This document shows positions 42,234 to 50,725 of a DNA stretch of 64,000 nucleotides, piece by piece. The DNA lies in assembly GCF_900188085.1 (NCBI RefSeq), contig NZ_FZOU01000002.1:496001-560000 (forward strand), read 5' to 3'. Made by a program: the position numbers and the translations under genes. Below the pieces are notes generated by a model that was given only the letters and a program-made list of their open reading frames with translations, made no database searches and had not been told where the DNA came from. The DNA comes from Granulicella rosea (GTDB taxonomy: Bacteria; Acidobacteriota; Terriglobia; Terriglobales; Acidobacteriaceae). Every line of letters starts with the position of its first letter. Within the stretch, counting starts at the first letter, position 1.

Positions 42234-43796
42234 ATGCGCCTGCTCTGCGGACTTCTCCTTGCCCTCGCCACCTCCCTGCCGGCCCAGCAACCGGAGATTC
42301 GCCAGTACATCGCGCAATCCTGGGATGTGCTCGCGCGCTCGATGTCCGACTGCAAGTCCGTTGTCGACCAGAAGGTCCGGACTACGCCGATCTTGTATCT
42401 GCCCGCCGGCATGAAGACGCCGGGGGCGGTTGCGAAGATGCAGGCTGAATGCCATGTCGACGTTCGCTCGCTCCCACGTCCAATCCACCGGCTCGGCGAT
42501 GTGCGGCCATCGGAGATACCCGCCGAGGGTCTGCTTTACCTCCCGAATCCGTACGTCGTGCCCGGCGGGCGATTCAACGAGATGTACGGCTGGGACAGCT
42601 ACTTCATCCTGCTGGGTCTGGTGCGCGACGGGCATGCGGATCTGGCGCGCGGCATGGTCGAGAACTTCTTCTTCGAGATCGAGAACTACGGCGCGATCCT
42701 GAACGCCAACCGCACCTACTTCTTCACCCGCTCGCAGCCGCCGTTTCTCTCGTCGATGATCCGCGAGGTCTACGAGCACCCAGCCTCCGGCCAGCAGCCG
42801 GACGCCGCATGGCTGGCGCGCGCCTATAGCTATGCCGAGCGGGACTACGCCCTGTGGATCTCGCCGACGCATCGTGTCGGCGCGACCGGGCTCGCACGCT
42901 ATCGCGACCTGGGCGAAGGCCCCGTGCCCGAGATGGCCGACGACTCGACCTACTACCCGGACGTCATCCGCTGGCTGCTGGCGCACCCGGGCGTTCACCC
43001 CGAGTACCTCGTCACCGACACCTCCGCAAGCTGCGACGCGACCGCGTCGAAGGTCTGCGCGCAGGCCGTCGTCGACGGGCATCGGCTCTCGCAGGACTTT
43101 TACCGCGGCGACCGCGCGATGCGGGAGTCCGGCTTCGACACGACCTTTCGCTTCGGAGCCTTCTCGGGTTCGACCCAGGACTACGCGCCCGTCTGCCTGA
43201 ACAGCCTGCTCTACAAGTACGAACGCGACATGGAGCACATCGCCATGCTCCTCCACCGGCCCAACGACGCGAATCTCTGGTCGAAGCGCGCGCGGGCAAG
43301 ACGCGCGGCTATCGACCGCTACCTTTGGGATGCGAAGGCCGGCCTGTACTTCGACTACGACTACGTCACCCAACGGCGTTCGGGCTACAAGTACATCACC
43401 GCGTTCTACCCGCTGTGGGCGGGTGCTGCCGGCCCGGAGCAGGCGGCGGCGGTGCGCGCTCATCTGAAGGACTTCGAGCAGCCGGGCGGCCTGGCCACCA
43501 GCGCCACCGTCTCCGGCGTTCAGTGGGACGCGCCCTTCGGCTGGGCGCCGGTGACGTGGCTCGCGGTCTCGGGGCTCGACCGCGCGGGCTTCCACGCGGA
43601 CGCGGCCCGCATTGCGACGAAGTTCTCGGCGACCGTGCTTGCGGGATATCGGGCCGACGGGACGATCCGCGAGAAGTACAACGTCGTGAGCGGCTCGGCC
43701 GACGTGCAGGTCGAGACCGGTTACAAGAGCAATGTCGTCGGCTTCGGCTGGACGAACGGCGTGTATCTGGAGATGCAGGACTTGCTCCACCAATAA
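42234..43796 (+). CDS. treA: Periplasmic trehalase (GH37)
   Basis: 520 residues with a signal peptide (MRLLCGLLLALATSLPAQ). Both family signatures are present: PGGRFNEMYGWDSYF (about 110-124) and QWDAPFGWAP (about 427-436). Likely catalytic acid D in ESGFDTTFRF (general acid) and base E in IREKYNV fit the E. coli Tre37A layout. It hydrolyses alpha,alpha-trehalose to two glucose by inversion in the periplasm. It is 35 bases downstream of the transporter/synthase-like gene and may share a transcript. Confidence 0.95.
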   Translation: MRLLCGLLLALATSLPAQQPEIRQYIAQSWDVLARSMSDCKSVVDQKVRTTPILYLPAGMKTPGAVAKMQAECHVDVRSLPRPIHRLGDVRPSEIPAEGLLYLPNPYVVPGGRFNEMYGWDSYFILLGLVRDGHADLARGMVENFFFEIENYGAILNANRTYFFTRSQPPFLSSMIREVYEHPASGQQPDAAWLARAYSYAERDYALWISPTHRVGATGLARYRDLGEGPVPEMADDSTYYPDVIRWLLAHPGVHPEYLVTDTSASCDATASKVCAQAVVDGHRLSQDFYRGDRAMRESGFDTTFRFGAFSGSTQDYAPVCLNSLLYKYERDMEHIAMLLHRPNDANLWSKRARARRAAIDRYLWDAKAGLYFDYDYVTQRRSGYKYITAFYPLWAGAAGPEQAAAVRAHLKDFEQPGGLATSATVSGVQWDAPFGWAPVTWLAVSGLDRAGFHADAARIATKFSATVLAGYRADGTIREKYNVVSGSADVQVETGYKSNVVGFGWTNGVYLEMQDLLHQ

Positions 43797-43866
43797 GTTA
43801 CAGTCCGGCGGGCGGCTTTGGGATATGCTTGGTCTGCCCTGAAACTTGAACTTTGTGTGAATCTTC

Positions 43867-45870
43867 GTGAGCCGGACACTCTCTTCGTACTTCGCCAACT
43901 GGATCTCGCTGCGTAAGAAAATTACCGGCCTCGCGCTGATTCCCGCGCTTGCGTGCTCGGCTGTCTTCGGCGTGCTCATCTGGTACGCCTCCGGTCGCAC
44001 GGCCAAGCTGGTCGGCGAAGAGCTGACGCGCTTCATGGAAGAGCGCACCGCCCGCGCCTGCATCCACGGCTACAACACGTCGATCGTCACCTACGGCTAT
44101 GTGATGGACGCGCTGAAGGCGAACTCCGCCACGGCGCGCCTGATGCTGGAAAAGACCGGCGGCGTCCACCTGAACCCCGCGCGAACGGCGAGCTGGCAGG
44201 CGGTCAACTCCGAGACCCAGCGATCGAACCCTATCATCGCACCGGAGCTGAGTCTGGGCGCATGGAAAAGCGCGCCCAACACGACCGATCCCGGTCCGCT
44301 GCACGACATTGCCGCCGTTACCGGGCGCGCCGTCGTGCTCTTCGAGAGGATCGACGCCGCGGGCGACATGATGCGCGTCGCCGGCGCCAGCCCACAGTCG
44401 GGCGCGAACCCCGGTCTGGGCAGCTACATTCCAGCGCAGCTCGCCGACGCCACCGCCAACCCGATGATCGCGACGATCCTCTCCGGGCGGACCTATCAAG
44501 GCCGGTCGGAGGAGTTCGGGAGCTGGCACACCGTCGTCTGCGACGCCCTGCGCCAGGCCACCGGCGAGATCTTCGGCATGGTCTGCGTCGGGCTGAACAA
44601 CGACGGCATCCGCTCGCTCGAAGAGGAGCTGAAGGCGAACTACGTTGGCGCCCGTGGCTCGGTCGCGGTCTTCTATGGCCACGGCAAGGATCGCGGCAAG
44701 ATGCTGCTTGCCCCCGACGGCGTCGCCGCCGAGACGCAGGCACAGTGGTTCCCGATTCTGCTGGACGAGAGCACTCACACGAAGGATCAGGAGATCAACG
44801 GGACCATCGTGCGCGACGCGGTCACCGGCGCGAATGTGATCGTGCGCTTCACCTACTTCGAACGCTGGGATTGGGAGATCGTCGTCATCGCCGACTCGCG
44901 CGACCTGCAGAAGGCCAGCGACACGGTCTCGACGGAGTTTCACGGGTTGAAGTGGCGGACGTTCATCGCCGGCCTCGTCTTCCTCGTGCTGACCGTCTTC
45001 ATCGCGCTGCGGCTGAGCAAGCGGCTGATCGATCCGATGGTCGACCTGACCATCCGGCTGACCTCGAACGCCACGCAGATCGCCTCAAGCGCACGCCAGC
45101 AGGCCTCGAACGTCGCGAGCTTTAACACCTCGGGCAACGAGATCGCGAGCGCGGTGAAGGAGATCTCGGCCACCTCGAAGGAGCTGCTGCGCTCGATGGA
45201 GCAGCTCGCCGAGGACGCCGAACGCACCAGCGCGGTCGCCAACGAGGGCAGCCAGGGGCTCAAGGGGCTGGGTTCGTCCATGGGCTCGCTGGCCGACGCG
45301 ACCCACTCGATCGCCGACAAGCTGAACGCCATCCGGCTGAAGGCGAACAAGATCAACGCGGTCGTGACCGTCATCACCAAGGTCGCGGACCAGACGAATC
45401 TGCTCTCGCTCAACGCCGCCATCGAGGCCGAGAAGGCGGGCGAGAACGGGGCTGGATTCGCCGTCGTTGCACGCGAGATTCGCCGGCTGGCCGACCAGAG
45501 CGCCATCGCGACGATGGAGATCGAGCAGATGGTCGAGGCGATGCAGGAGGCCGTCAGCACCGGCGTCGCCCAGACCCGCGACCTGACCGAGGCCATGCAG
45601 CGCGGGATCGCGGCGTCCGAGGGCATCAGCGGGCAGTTCGGCGACATCATCCACCGGGTGGAATCGATGGCGCCGCGCTACGAGGCCGTCCATCAGGGCA
45701 TGCAGAATCAGAGCGAAGGCGCCCACCAGATCAGCGAGGCCATGTGGCAGTTGACCGAGATGGGGCGCCAGACCTCGGACTCGGTCAACGACCTGAACGA
45801 GGTCAGCAAGCAGCTCCACGGCGCTGTGCGCATCCTGAAGGAACGCATCATCCAGGTGCGCGGCAGGTAA
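43867..45870 (+). CDS. Methyl-accepting chemotaxis protein
   Basis: 667 residues from a GTG start. A first transmembrane segment (LALIPALACSAVFGVLIWYA), a large periplasmic Cache-like sensor domain (about 45-360), a second segment (FIAGLVFLVLTVFIALRL), a short linker, and the cytoplasmic signalling coiled coil with the conserved hairpin tip VADQTNLLSLNAAIEAEKAGENGAGFAVVAREIRRLADQS. Reports a ligand to CheA/CheW; the ligand is not clear. No other chemotaxis gene is in the window, and no CheR tether is visible at the C-terminus. Confidence 0.95.
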   Translation: MSRTLSSYFANWISLRKKITGLALIPALACSAVFGVLIWYASGRTAKLVGEELTRFMEERTARACIHGYNTSIVTYGYVMDALKANSATARLMLEKTGGVHLNPARTASWQAVNSETQRSNPIIAPELSLGAWKSAPNTTDPGPLHDIAAVTGRAVVLFERIDAAGDMMRVAGASPQSGANPGLGSYIPAQLADATANPMIATILSGRTYQGRSEEFGSWHTVVCDALRQATGEIFGMVCVGLNNDGIRSLEEELKANYVGARGSVAVFYGHGKDRGKMLLAPDGVAAETQAQWFPILLDESTHTKDQEINGTIVRDAVTGANVIVRFTYFERWDWEIVVIADSRDLQKASDTVSTEFHGLKWRTFIAGLVFLVLTVFIALRLSKRLIDPMVDLTIRLTSNATQIASSARQQASNVASFNTSGNEIASAVKEISATSKELLRSMEQLAEDAERTSAVANEGSQGLKGLGSSMGSLADATHSIADKLNAIRLKANKINAVVTVITKVADQTNLLSLNAAIEAEKAGENGAGFAVVAREIRRLADQSAIATMEIEQMVEAMQEAVSTGVAQTRDLTEAMQRGIAASEGISGQFGDIIHRVESMAPRYEAVHQGMQNQSEGAHQISEAMWQLTEMGRQTSDSVNDLNEVSKQLHGAVRILKERIIQVRGR

Positions 45871-45874
45871 CTAT

Positions 45875-46327
45875 CTACTGAGCCTGCCCTTGCTGCCTCT
45901 CCGCTCGCCGCTCCTTCATCTGCTCGCGCATCTGCGCTTCGAGCGCGGCGTACTGCTTCTGCTGGTCGGGTGTGAGAATGGCGTCGATCTTCTTATCCGA
46001 GTCCTCCATGATGCCCTTCATCTTGCGTCCGCGCTGCATGGGGCGACCGGAGCTGTCTGCCTGAAGATCCTTCATCTTCTGCTGGCGATCCATGAGGATC
46101 GGCATAATCTGCCCCTTCTGAGCGTCGGTCAGCGAGAGCTTCGTCTGGAGAAACATGGCCATCTTCTCCGGATTCATCCGCATGCCGCCAGCAGGCACGG
46201 AATCGGAAGCAGGCGCGGCGGCGGGCGGCGGCGCATCCGGTTGCTGCTGCGCGTGGAGAGTCACGCCGGGACATAGAGCAAGAAGGAAGGTTGCGGCACA
46301 GAGTGCGAGAATAGGTTGATTCTTCAT
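45875..46327 (-). CDS. Spy/CpxP-like periplasmic protein
   Basis: 150 residues. Signal peptide MKNQPILALCAATFLLALCPGVTLHAQ, a proline/alanine linker, then a helical charged region with LTDAQKGQIMPILMDRQQKMKDLQ and LTPDQQKQYAAL, the two LTxxQ-type motifs of the Spy/CpxP LTXXQ family. Members are ATP-independent periplasmic chaperones or metal/envelope-stress buffers. The C-terminal tail is Arg/Gln-rich. Convergent with the chemoreceptor, four bases apart. Confidence 0.82.
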   Translation of the reverse strand: MKNQPILALCAATFLLALCPGVTLHAQQQPDAPPPAAAPASDSVPAGGMRMNPEKMAMFLQTKLSLTDAQKGQIMPILMDRQQKMKDLQADSSGRPMQRGRKMKGIMEDSDKKIDAILTPDQQKQYAALEAQMREQMKERRAERQQGQAQ

Positions 46328-46458
46328 GGCTTAGCTCCTGGTACGGCCTACTGGTGAGATAAACGCGCACCGCTGCCCAAAGTTGCTGCCGCTGCGAAGA
46401 ATGGTCCGAGGCAACGCAATATCGCTCTTCGACGGCGACGTGATACGCTGGCCTCGCC

Positions 46459-47628
46459 ATGCGACCCAGCCGCCGCAACTTCTGCCGCATCTCCGCCTCC
46501 GCGCTTCTGCTGGGCGCGAGAGGGTTGCGGGCGCAGGCCGATCTGGCGGCGCAGGGATCGGCGCGGGTCGACGTCGCCGCCTTCGACCACGACCGCATCC
46601 TGGCGGCGGCCAACCGTGCGCTCGAACATCCGCCTGCATCGCTGCCTGCACTGCCGGTCTCGCCCGCTGGCCCGCACGACTTCTACAGCCTCGCCGAGCC
46701 GGACGGCGAGCAGATCGCCTCGCCCCACCGCGATGCGCTGCTGCGTCTGACGCTGGACGTGCCCGCGCTGGCCGCCGCGGCTCACCTCTCACAACCTGCC
46801 GAGGCCGCTCGATATGCTCAGCACGCGGCCCGGCTGCTGGAGGCTTGGCTCGTCGCGCCCGCCACCCGGATCACCCCGTCGTTTGCGTTTGCGCAGTATC
46901 TGCCGCCGGAGAAGACAGGCCACCAGGGCGGTAATCCCGAAGGCATCCTCGAAGCCGTCGGGCTCGCCGAAGTTGCCGTGGCAATCCCCTTCCTACAGCT
47001 CTCGCCGGAGCAGGCGGACCCGATCAAAAGGTGGTTCGCCGAATACCTGGAATGGCTCACGACCTCGCGGCTGGCGCTTCTGGCCCGGGATAAAAAAGAC
47101 CGCCACGGCAGTTCGTGGCTTCTTCAAACGGCGGCTATCGCCAGGCTGACACAGAACGATGCCATCCTCGCCGACTGCCGTCACCGCTTCAAGACCGTCA
47201 CCATTCGCGCTCAGATCGAGGCCACGGGCGTCTTCCCGCATGAGTTGACGACGGCGAATCCGCTGCGTAACTCGCTGACCAACCTCGACCTGATCGCCGG
47301 CGTCTGCGTCCTGCTGACCACGCGCTTCGATAGCCCGTGGAACTACGAGCTACAGGACGGCCCCGGAGCGCGTGCCGCTGTCGCGAAGTTCTACCCCTAT
47401 ATCGAAAGCCGCAACCTCTGGCCGTACAAGGCCGACCTGGACCACTTCGCCGACCTGCCTGGACGCCGCCCGGCCCTGCTCTTCGCGGCGCGCGCGTACT
47501 CACGTCCAGAGTACGCCGCGCTGTGGAAGAAGCTCGATCCGAACCCGAGCGTGCCGGCGATCCTGCGAAGCATGCCAATCCATCAGCCGGTGCTCTGGAC
47601 GACGCAACCGACACCGCTGCTCGATTAG
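46459..47628 (+). CDS. Alginate-lyase-family protein (PL5-like), Tat-exported
   Basis: 389 residues. Tat-type leader RPSRRNFCRISASALLLG. The mature part is an all-alpha toroid of the Alginate_lyase (PF05426) type: RDALLRLTLDVPALAAAAHLSQ, PSFAFAQYLPPEKTGHQGGNPEGILE, KKDRHGSSWLLQTAAIA, IEATGVFPHELTTANPLRNSLTNLDLI. It should cleave uronic acid chains by beta-elimination, releasing unsaturated uronates, in the periplasm. Its place beside eda, kdgK, kduI and kduD fits; substrate (alginate or another uronan) is inference. Its stop overlaps that of eda on the other strand by three bases. Confidence 0.85.
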   Translation: MRPSRRNFCRISASALLLGARGLRAQADLAAQGSARVDVAAFDHDRILAAANRALEHPPASLPALPVSPAGPHDFYSLAEPDGEQIASPHRDALLRLTLDVPALAAAAHLSQPAEAARYAQHAARLLEAWLVAPATRITPSFAFAQYLPPEKTGHQGGNPEGILEAVGLAEVAVAIPFLQLSPEQADPIKRWFAEYLEWLTTSRLALLARDKKDRHGSSWLLQTAAIARLTQNDAILADCRHRFKTVTIRAQIEATGVFPHELTTANPLRNSLTNLDLIAGVCVLLTTRFDSPWNYELQDGPGARAAVAKFYPYIESRNLWPYKADLDHFADLPGRRPALLFAARAYSRPEYAALWKKLDPNPSVPAILRSMPIHQPVLWTTQPTPLLD

Positions 47629-48281
47629 TGAGCGTGCTTCGCGCGGAACTCCTTGACGATGTGCAGGTACTTCCGCGCGGTCTCGGTCACGGCCTCGGGG
47701 CGGCCCTCGGCCATCGCCTTCGCATCGACGAGGTCCGCGCCAACGCCCAGCGCGAAGGCGCCGGCCTCGAGGAACTCGTGCGCGGTCGCAAGCGTGACGC
47801 CGCCCGTCGGGATCAGCTCCACCTGCGGCAACGGCGCCTTGATGTTCTTCAGGTACTTCGCGCCGCCCATGGCCGACGCCGGGAAGACCTTCACCACATC
47901 CGCGCCCGCCTGCCACGCCGTCACAATCTCAGTCGGCGTCAGCGAGCCCGGCAGCACCGCGATGGAGTAGCGATGACACATCTCGATGGTCTTCGTATTC
48001 AGCGCCGGGCTGACGATGAACTGCGCGCCTTCGAGGATGCACATACGTGCCGTCTCGGGGTCGAGCACCGTGCCCGCGCCGATCAGAATGTCCGGGCGAT
48101 CCTCCGCCAGCCGCCGCATCACCTGCATGGCGCCAGGGACGGTCATCGTAATCTCAAGCACCGTGACGCCGCCCGCCGAGATCGCCTCCGCCAGCGCCAG
48201 CGCCTGCTTGATCGAATCCGCGCGCAACACCGGCACCAGGCCGATCGTGCGCATCTGTTCCAAAACCGTTACCTTATCCAT
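47625..48281 (-). CDS. eda: 2-dehydro-3-deoxyphosphogluconate aldolase (KDPG/KHG aldolase)
   Basis: 218 residues, class I aldolase barrel. Motifs: LVPVLRADS, EITMTVPGA (catalytic Glu), IGAGTVLDPETA, and the Schiff-base lysine in ADVVKVFPASAMGG; then LIPTGGV. Splits KDPG to pyruvate and glyceraldehyde 3-phosphate. This is the last step of uronate breakdown and follows kdgK on the same strand after a block of 63-bp repeats. Confidence 0.95.
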   Translation of the reverse strand: MDKVTVLEQMRTIGLVPVLRADSIKQALALAEAISAGGVTVLEITMTVPGAMQVMRRLAEDRPDILIGAGTVLDPETARMCILEGAQFIVSPALNTKTIEMCHRYSIAVLPGSLTPTEIVTAWQAGADVVKVFPASAMGGAKYLKNIKAPLPQVELIPTGGVTLATAHEFLEAGAFALGVGADLVDAKAMAEGRPEAVTETARKYLHIVKEFRAKHAH

Positions 48282-48299
48282 CGAATCTCCTCTTTACCT

Positions 48300-48455
48300 T
48301 ACCGCTGAACCCCGGCGCAAGCGCCGCCATTGCGCACCAGCCCGGAGGGCCACCCCGTTCAATACCGCTGGACCCCGGCGCCAGCACCGCCATTGCGCGC
48401 CAGCCCGGAGGGCCACCCGATTTACTACCGCTGGACCCCGGCGCCAGCGCCGCCC
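48300..48455. repeat. 63-bp tandem repeat between eda and kdgK
   Basis: Two full units (48300-48362, 48363-48425) and a partial third (48426 to about 48455) with a 63-base period; the first 30 bases read TACCGCTGGACCCCGGCGCC then AGC(A/G)CCGCC. Each full unit contains short GC palindromes (GGCGCxxGCGCC and CAGCCCGGAGGGC) like a REP element. The partial third unit is the 3' end of kdgK, whose last eight codons (GAGAGVQR and stop) are repeat sequence. Confidence 0.8.
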
Positions 48456-49522
48456 ATCAGTCTCTCCACCTCGGCCAGCGACGCCATCGAGCTGTCGCCC
48501 GGCGTCGTCATCGCGAGCGCGCCGTGCGCCACGCCGCAGTTCAACGCCCACTGCATTCCCTTGCCTTCGAGCAAGCCGTAGATCAGCCCCGACGCGAACG
48601 AGTCGCCGCCGCCGACACGGTCGAAGACCTCCAGGTCAAGGTAGTCGGTGCTGCGGAAGATCTCCCCGTCGGCATAGCCGAAGGCCGCCCAGTCGTTGCG
48701 GTTGGCCGTCTTCGGGCGCCGCGTCGTCGTGGCGATGACCTTGATATTGGCGTACTCGGAGGTCACGCGCGCGGACATCTTCGCGTAGCTCTCGTCGTTG
48801 TGCCAGGGTGGGCCGTGCGAGCTCTCGCCCATGGTCGCGGCGATGTCTCCCTCGTGACCGAAGAGCACGTCGACATACGGCATCAGCGAGCGGTTCACGT
48901 CAATCGAGCCCTGCCGTCCGCCGGCCGTCTTCCAAAGCGATGGGCGATAGTTGCAGTCGTAACTGACGACCACGCCGTGACGTTTGGCCGACTGCATCGC
49001 CTCGCGCGCCACCGCCGGCGACTGCGCCGACAGTGCGCACATCACGCCGCCGGTGTGGAACCAGCGCACGCCCTCCTGCCCGAAGAGGCCGTCCCAGTCC
49101 ACTTCGCCCGGCTTCAACTGCGAGATCGGCGTGTGCCCGCGGTCCATCATCCCCATGGCGCCGCGCACGCCGGAGCCGCGTTCGAGGAAGTAGATGCCGT
49201 TGCGCGCCTCGCGGCCCACGCCGTCGTACGCGACCCAGCGCAGATGGCTCAGGTCGACGCCGCCCTGCAGCATCAGGTCTTCGAGCAGGCGTCCGACGGG
49301 GTTGTCGGCCAGAGCTGTAACGACCGAGGTTCGCTGACCGAAGCAACGCCGGAGACCGCGCGCGACGTTATACTCGCCGCCGCCCTCCCACACGCGAAAC
49401 TCGCGCGTGTTCGCAATGCGCTGCTCGCCTGGATCGAAGCGCAGCATGACCTCGCCGAGCGAGACCAGGTCCCACCGGGTCGCGTCGGCGGGACGAATCT
49501 TCAGGCCGCCGGAGGGGGTCAT
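48425..49522 (-). CDS. kdgK: 2-dehydro-3-deoxygluconokinase (PfkB family)
   Basis: 365 residues. PfkB-type motifs: LVSLGEVMLRFDPG at the start, GGGEYNVARGL (substrate glycines), and the C-terminal phosphate/anion-hole motif DRVGGGDSFASGLIYGLL with catalytic Asp. Phosphorylates KDG to KDPG. The start overlaps the kduI stop by four bases (ATGA). The terminal residues GGAGAGVQR come from the adjacent 63-bp repeat, so the C-terminus was probably rewritten by repeat insertion; this is past the catalytic core and unlikely to matter. Confidence 0.93.
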   Translation of the reverse strand: MTPSGGLKIRPADATRWDLVSLGEVMLRFDPGEQRIANTREFRVWEGGGEYNVARGLRRCFGQRTSVVTALADNPVGRLLEDLMLQGGVDLSHLRWVAYDGVGREARNGIYFLERGSGVRGAMGMMDRGHTPISQLKPGEVDWDGLFGQEGVRWFHTGGVMCALSAQSPAVAREAMQSAKRHGVVVSYDCNYRPSLWKTAGGRQGSIDVNRSLMPYVDVLFGHEGDIAATMGESSHGPPWHNDESYAKMSARVTSEYANIKVIATTTRRPKTANRNDWAAFGYADGEIFRSTDYLDLEVFDRVGGGDSFASGLIYGLLEGKGMQWALNCGVAHGALAMTTPGDSSMASLAEVERLMGGAGAGVQR

Positions 49523-50352
49523 TTCAGCTCCGCAATCGGCGCCGGGTCCATGTCGTCGTACGCCTGATTCTCGCCGCCCATGCCCCAGCAGAAGGCATAG
49601 TTTTTCGTGCCGACGCCGGCGTGGATCGACCAGCCCGGCGAGACCACGACCTCGCGGTCGGCGACGACGAGATGGCTCGTCTCCTGCGGCGGCCCCATCA
49701 GATGCAGCACGCGGTGCGCGGGGTCGATGTCGAAATAGAGATACACCTCGCTGCGGCGCATGTGCGTGTGCGGCGGCATGGTGTTCCAGTTGCTGCCGGG
49801 GTCGAGCAGCGTGAAGCCCATCACGAGTTGGCAGCTCTTCAGGCCGTCGCGATAGATGGCTTTATAGATCGTGCGCTTGTTGCAGGTTTCGACCGCGCCC
49901 AGCTTCAGACCTTCGAGATCCGCAAACTTGACCATCGCCGTCGGATAGACCGCGTGCGCCGGGTAGCTGAGCAGGTAGTACGCCGCCGGATTGGCTGCGT
50001 CCGAGCTGGCGAAGCTGACCTCCTTCGAGCCGCGGCCGATGTACAGGCAGTCCAGCTTGGCCAGTTCGAAGACCGTGCCGTCGACCGTCACCGACCCCGC
50101 GCCGCCGACGTTCAGCACGCCGATCTCGCGGCGTTCAAGGAAGTAGTCCGCGCGCAGTTCAGGCGTCGTTTCAAGCGTCAGCGGAGCGCCCGCCGTCGGA
50201 ACAGCCGAACCCACGACCGTGCGATCCAGATCGACGTACGCGAGATCGAGTTCGCCGGGCCGGAACATGCCTTCGAGCAGGAACGTCGCGCGGCGCTCCT
50301 CGGTCGTCATACGGGAGTAGCGAACCGGGTCCGCCATCTGCAGAAGTTTCAT
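49519..50352 (-). CDS. kduI: 5-dehydro-4-deoxy-D-glucuronate isomerase
   Basis: 277 residues, matching the 278 of E. coli KduI. Zinc ligands are visible in PPHTHMRRSEVYLYF (two His and Glu) and in PGWSIHAGVGTKNYAFCWGMGGEN (His). The start at 50352 (MKLLQMADPVRYSRMTTEERR) has GAGG six bases upstream; a longer in-frame extension is not supported. It converts 5-keto-4-deoxyuronate to 2,5-diketo-3-deoxygluconate. First gene of the kduI-kdgK-eda unit. Confidence 0.96.
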   Translation of the reverse strand: MKLLQMADPVRYSRMTTEERRATFLLEGMFRPGELDLAYVDLDRTVVGSAVPTAGAPLTLETTPELRADYFLERREIGVLNVGGAGSVTVDGTVFELAKLDCLYIGRGSKEVSFASSDAANPAAYYLLSYPAHAVYPTAMVKFADLEGLKLGAVETCNKRTIYKAIYRDGLKSCQLVMGFTLLDPGSNWNTMPPHTHMRRSEVYLYFDIDPAHRVLHLMGPPQETSHLVVADREVVVSPGWSIHAGVGTKNYAFCWGMGGENQAYDDMDPAPIAELK

Positions 50353-50725
50353 GAATATCCTCGTATCTCGCTGAAAACAGGCATAAATTCCGAAGACCGC
50401 CAAGGGCCGGCCTATATCGCGAGACTCCCGATAACCATACGAAAGCCTACCGGCGCAGTCAACCGCGCTGTCCGGTGATCGGACGCCGGAGGCGCGGGTC
50501 TGGCTCGAATTCGCTGCGATACGTTGTAAAAACAAACAGAAACAAAGGCAGAAGCAGATCCTTCGCTTCGCTCAGGATGACATTTGAATTGACACGCGTT
50601 TGAATTGACACGCGTTTGAGATAGCACGCATTTTCGACGGCCCGCGTTTGAGTTGACGCGTTTTTAGTCGATAGGCGTTTGAGATGGCGCACGTTTGAGT
50701 CGATGACCAGAAGACCGTCTTCGCT
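50353..50725. other. Intergenic region with interspersed and tandem repeats
   Basis: 373 bases without a gene. It holds the promoter of kduI (near 50353-50450), a short interspersed element (about 50556-50582, CCTTCGCTTCGCTCAGGATG) of a type common in intergenic DNA of Acidobacteria and other phyla, and the 16-bp tandem array described separately. Apparent peptides here (repeated K-R-V-S-I-Q-T like strings) are translations of the repeat. Confidence 0.6.
50581..50703. repeat. Degenerate 16-bp tandem array, eight units
   Basis: Consensus CACGCGTTTGAGTTGA. Units start at 50581 (short), 50593, 50609, 50625, 50641, 50657 (15 bases), 50672 and 50688. Units 2 and 3 match best; outer ones have drifted. 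The core ACGCGT is palindromic. It follows immediately on the interspersed element and ends 23 bases before the stop of the phospholipase-like gene. Confidence 0.85.

Noticed and set aside
42234-43796. Operon link between trehalase and the chemoreceptor
   Set aside because: Only proximity (70 bases) supports it; no functional tie seen.
40103-44063. Long - strand open frames of 612 and 625 residues
   Set aside because: Antisense of the fused transporter/synthase and trehalase genes, which carry signature motifs.
48300-48425. CRISPR array
   Set aside because: Units are 63 bases, directly adjacent and without unique spacers, so this is a tandem repeat.
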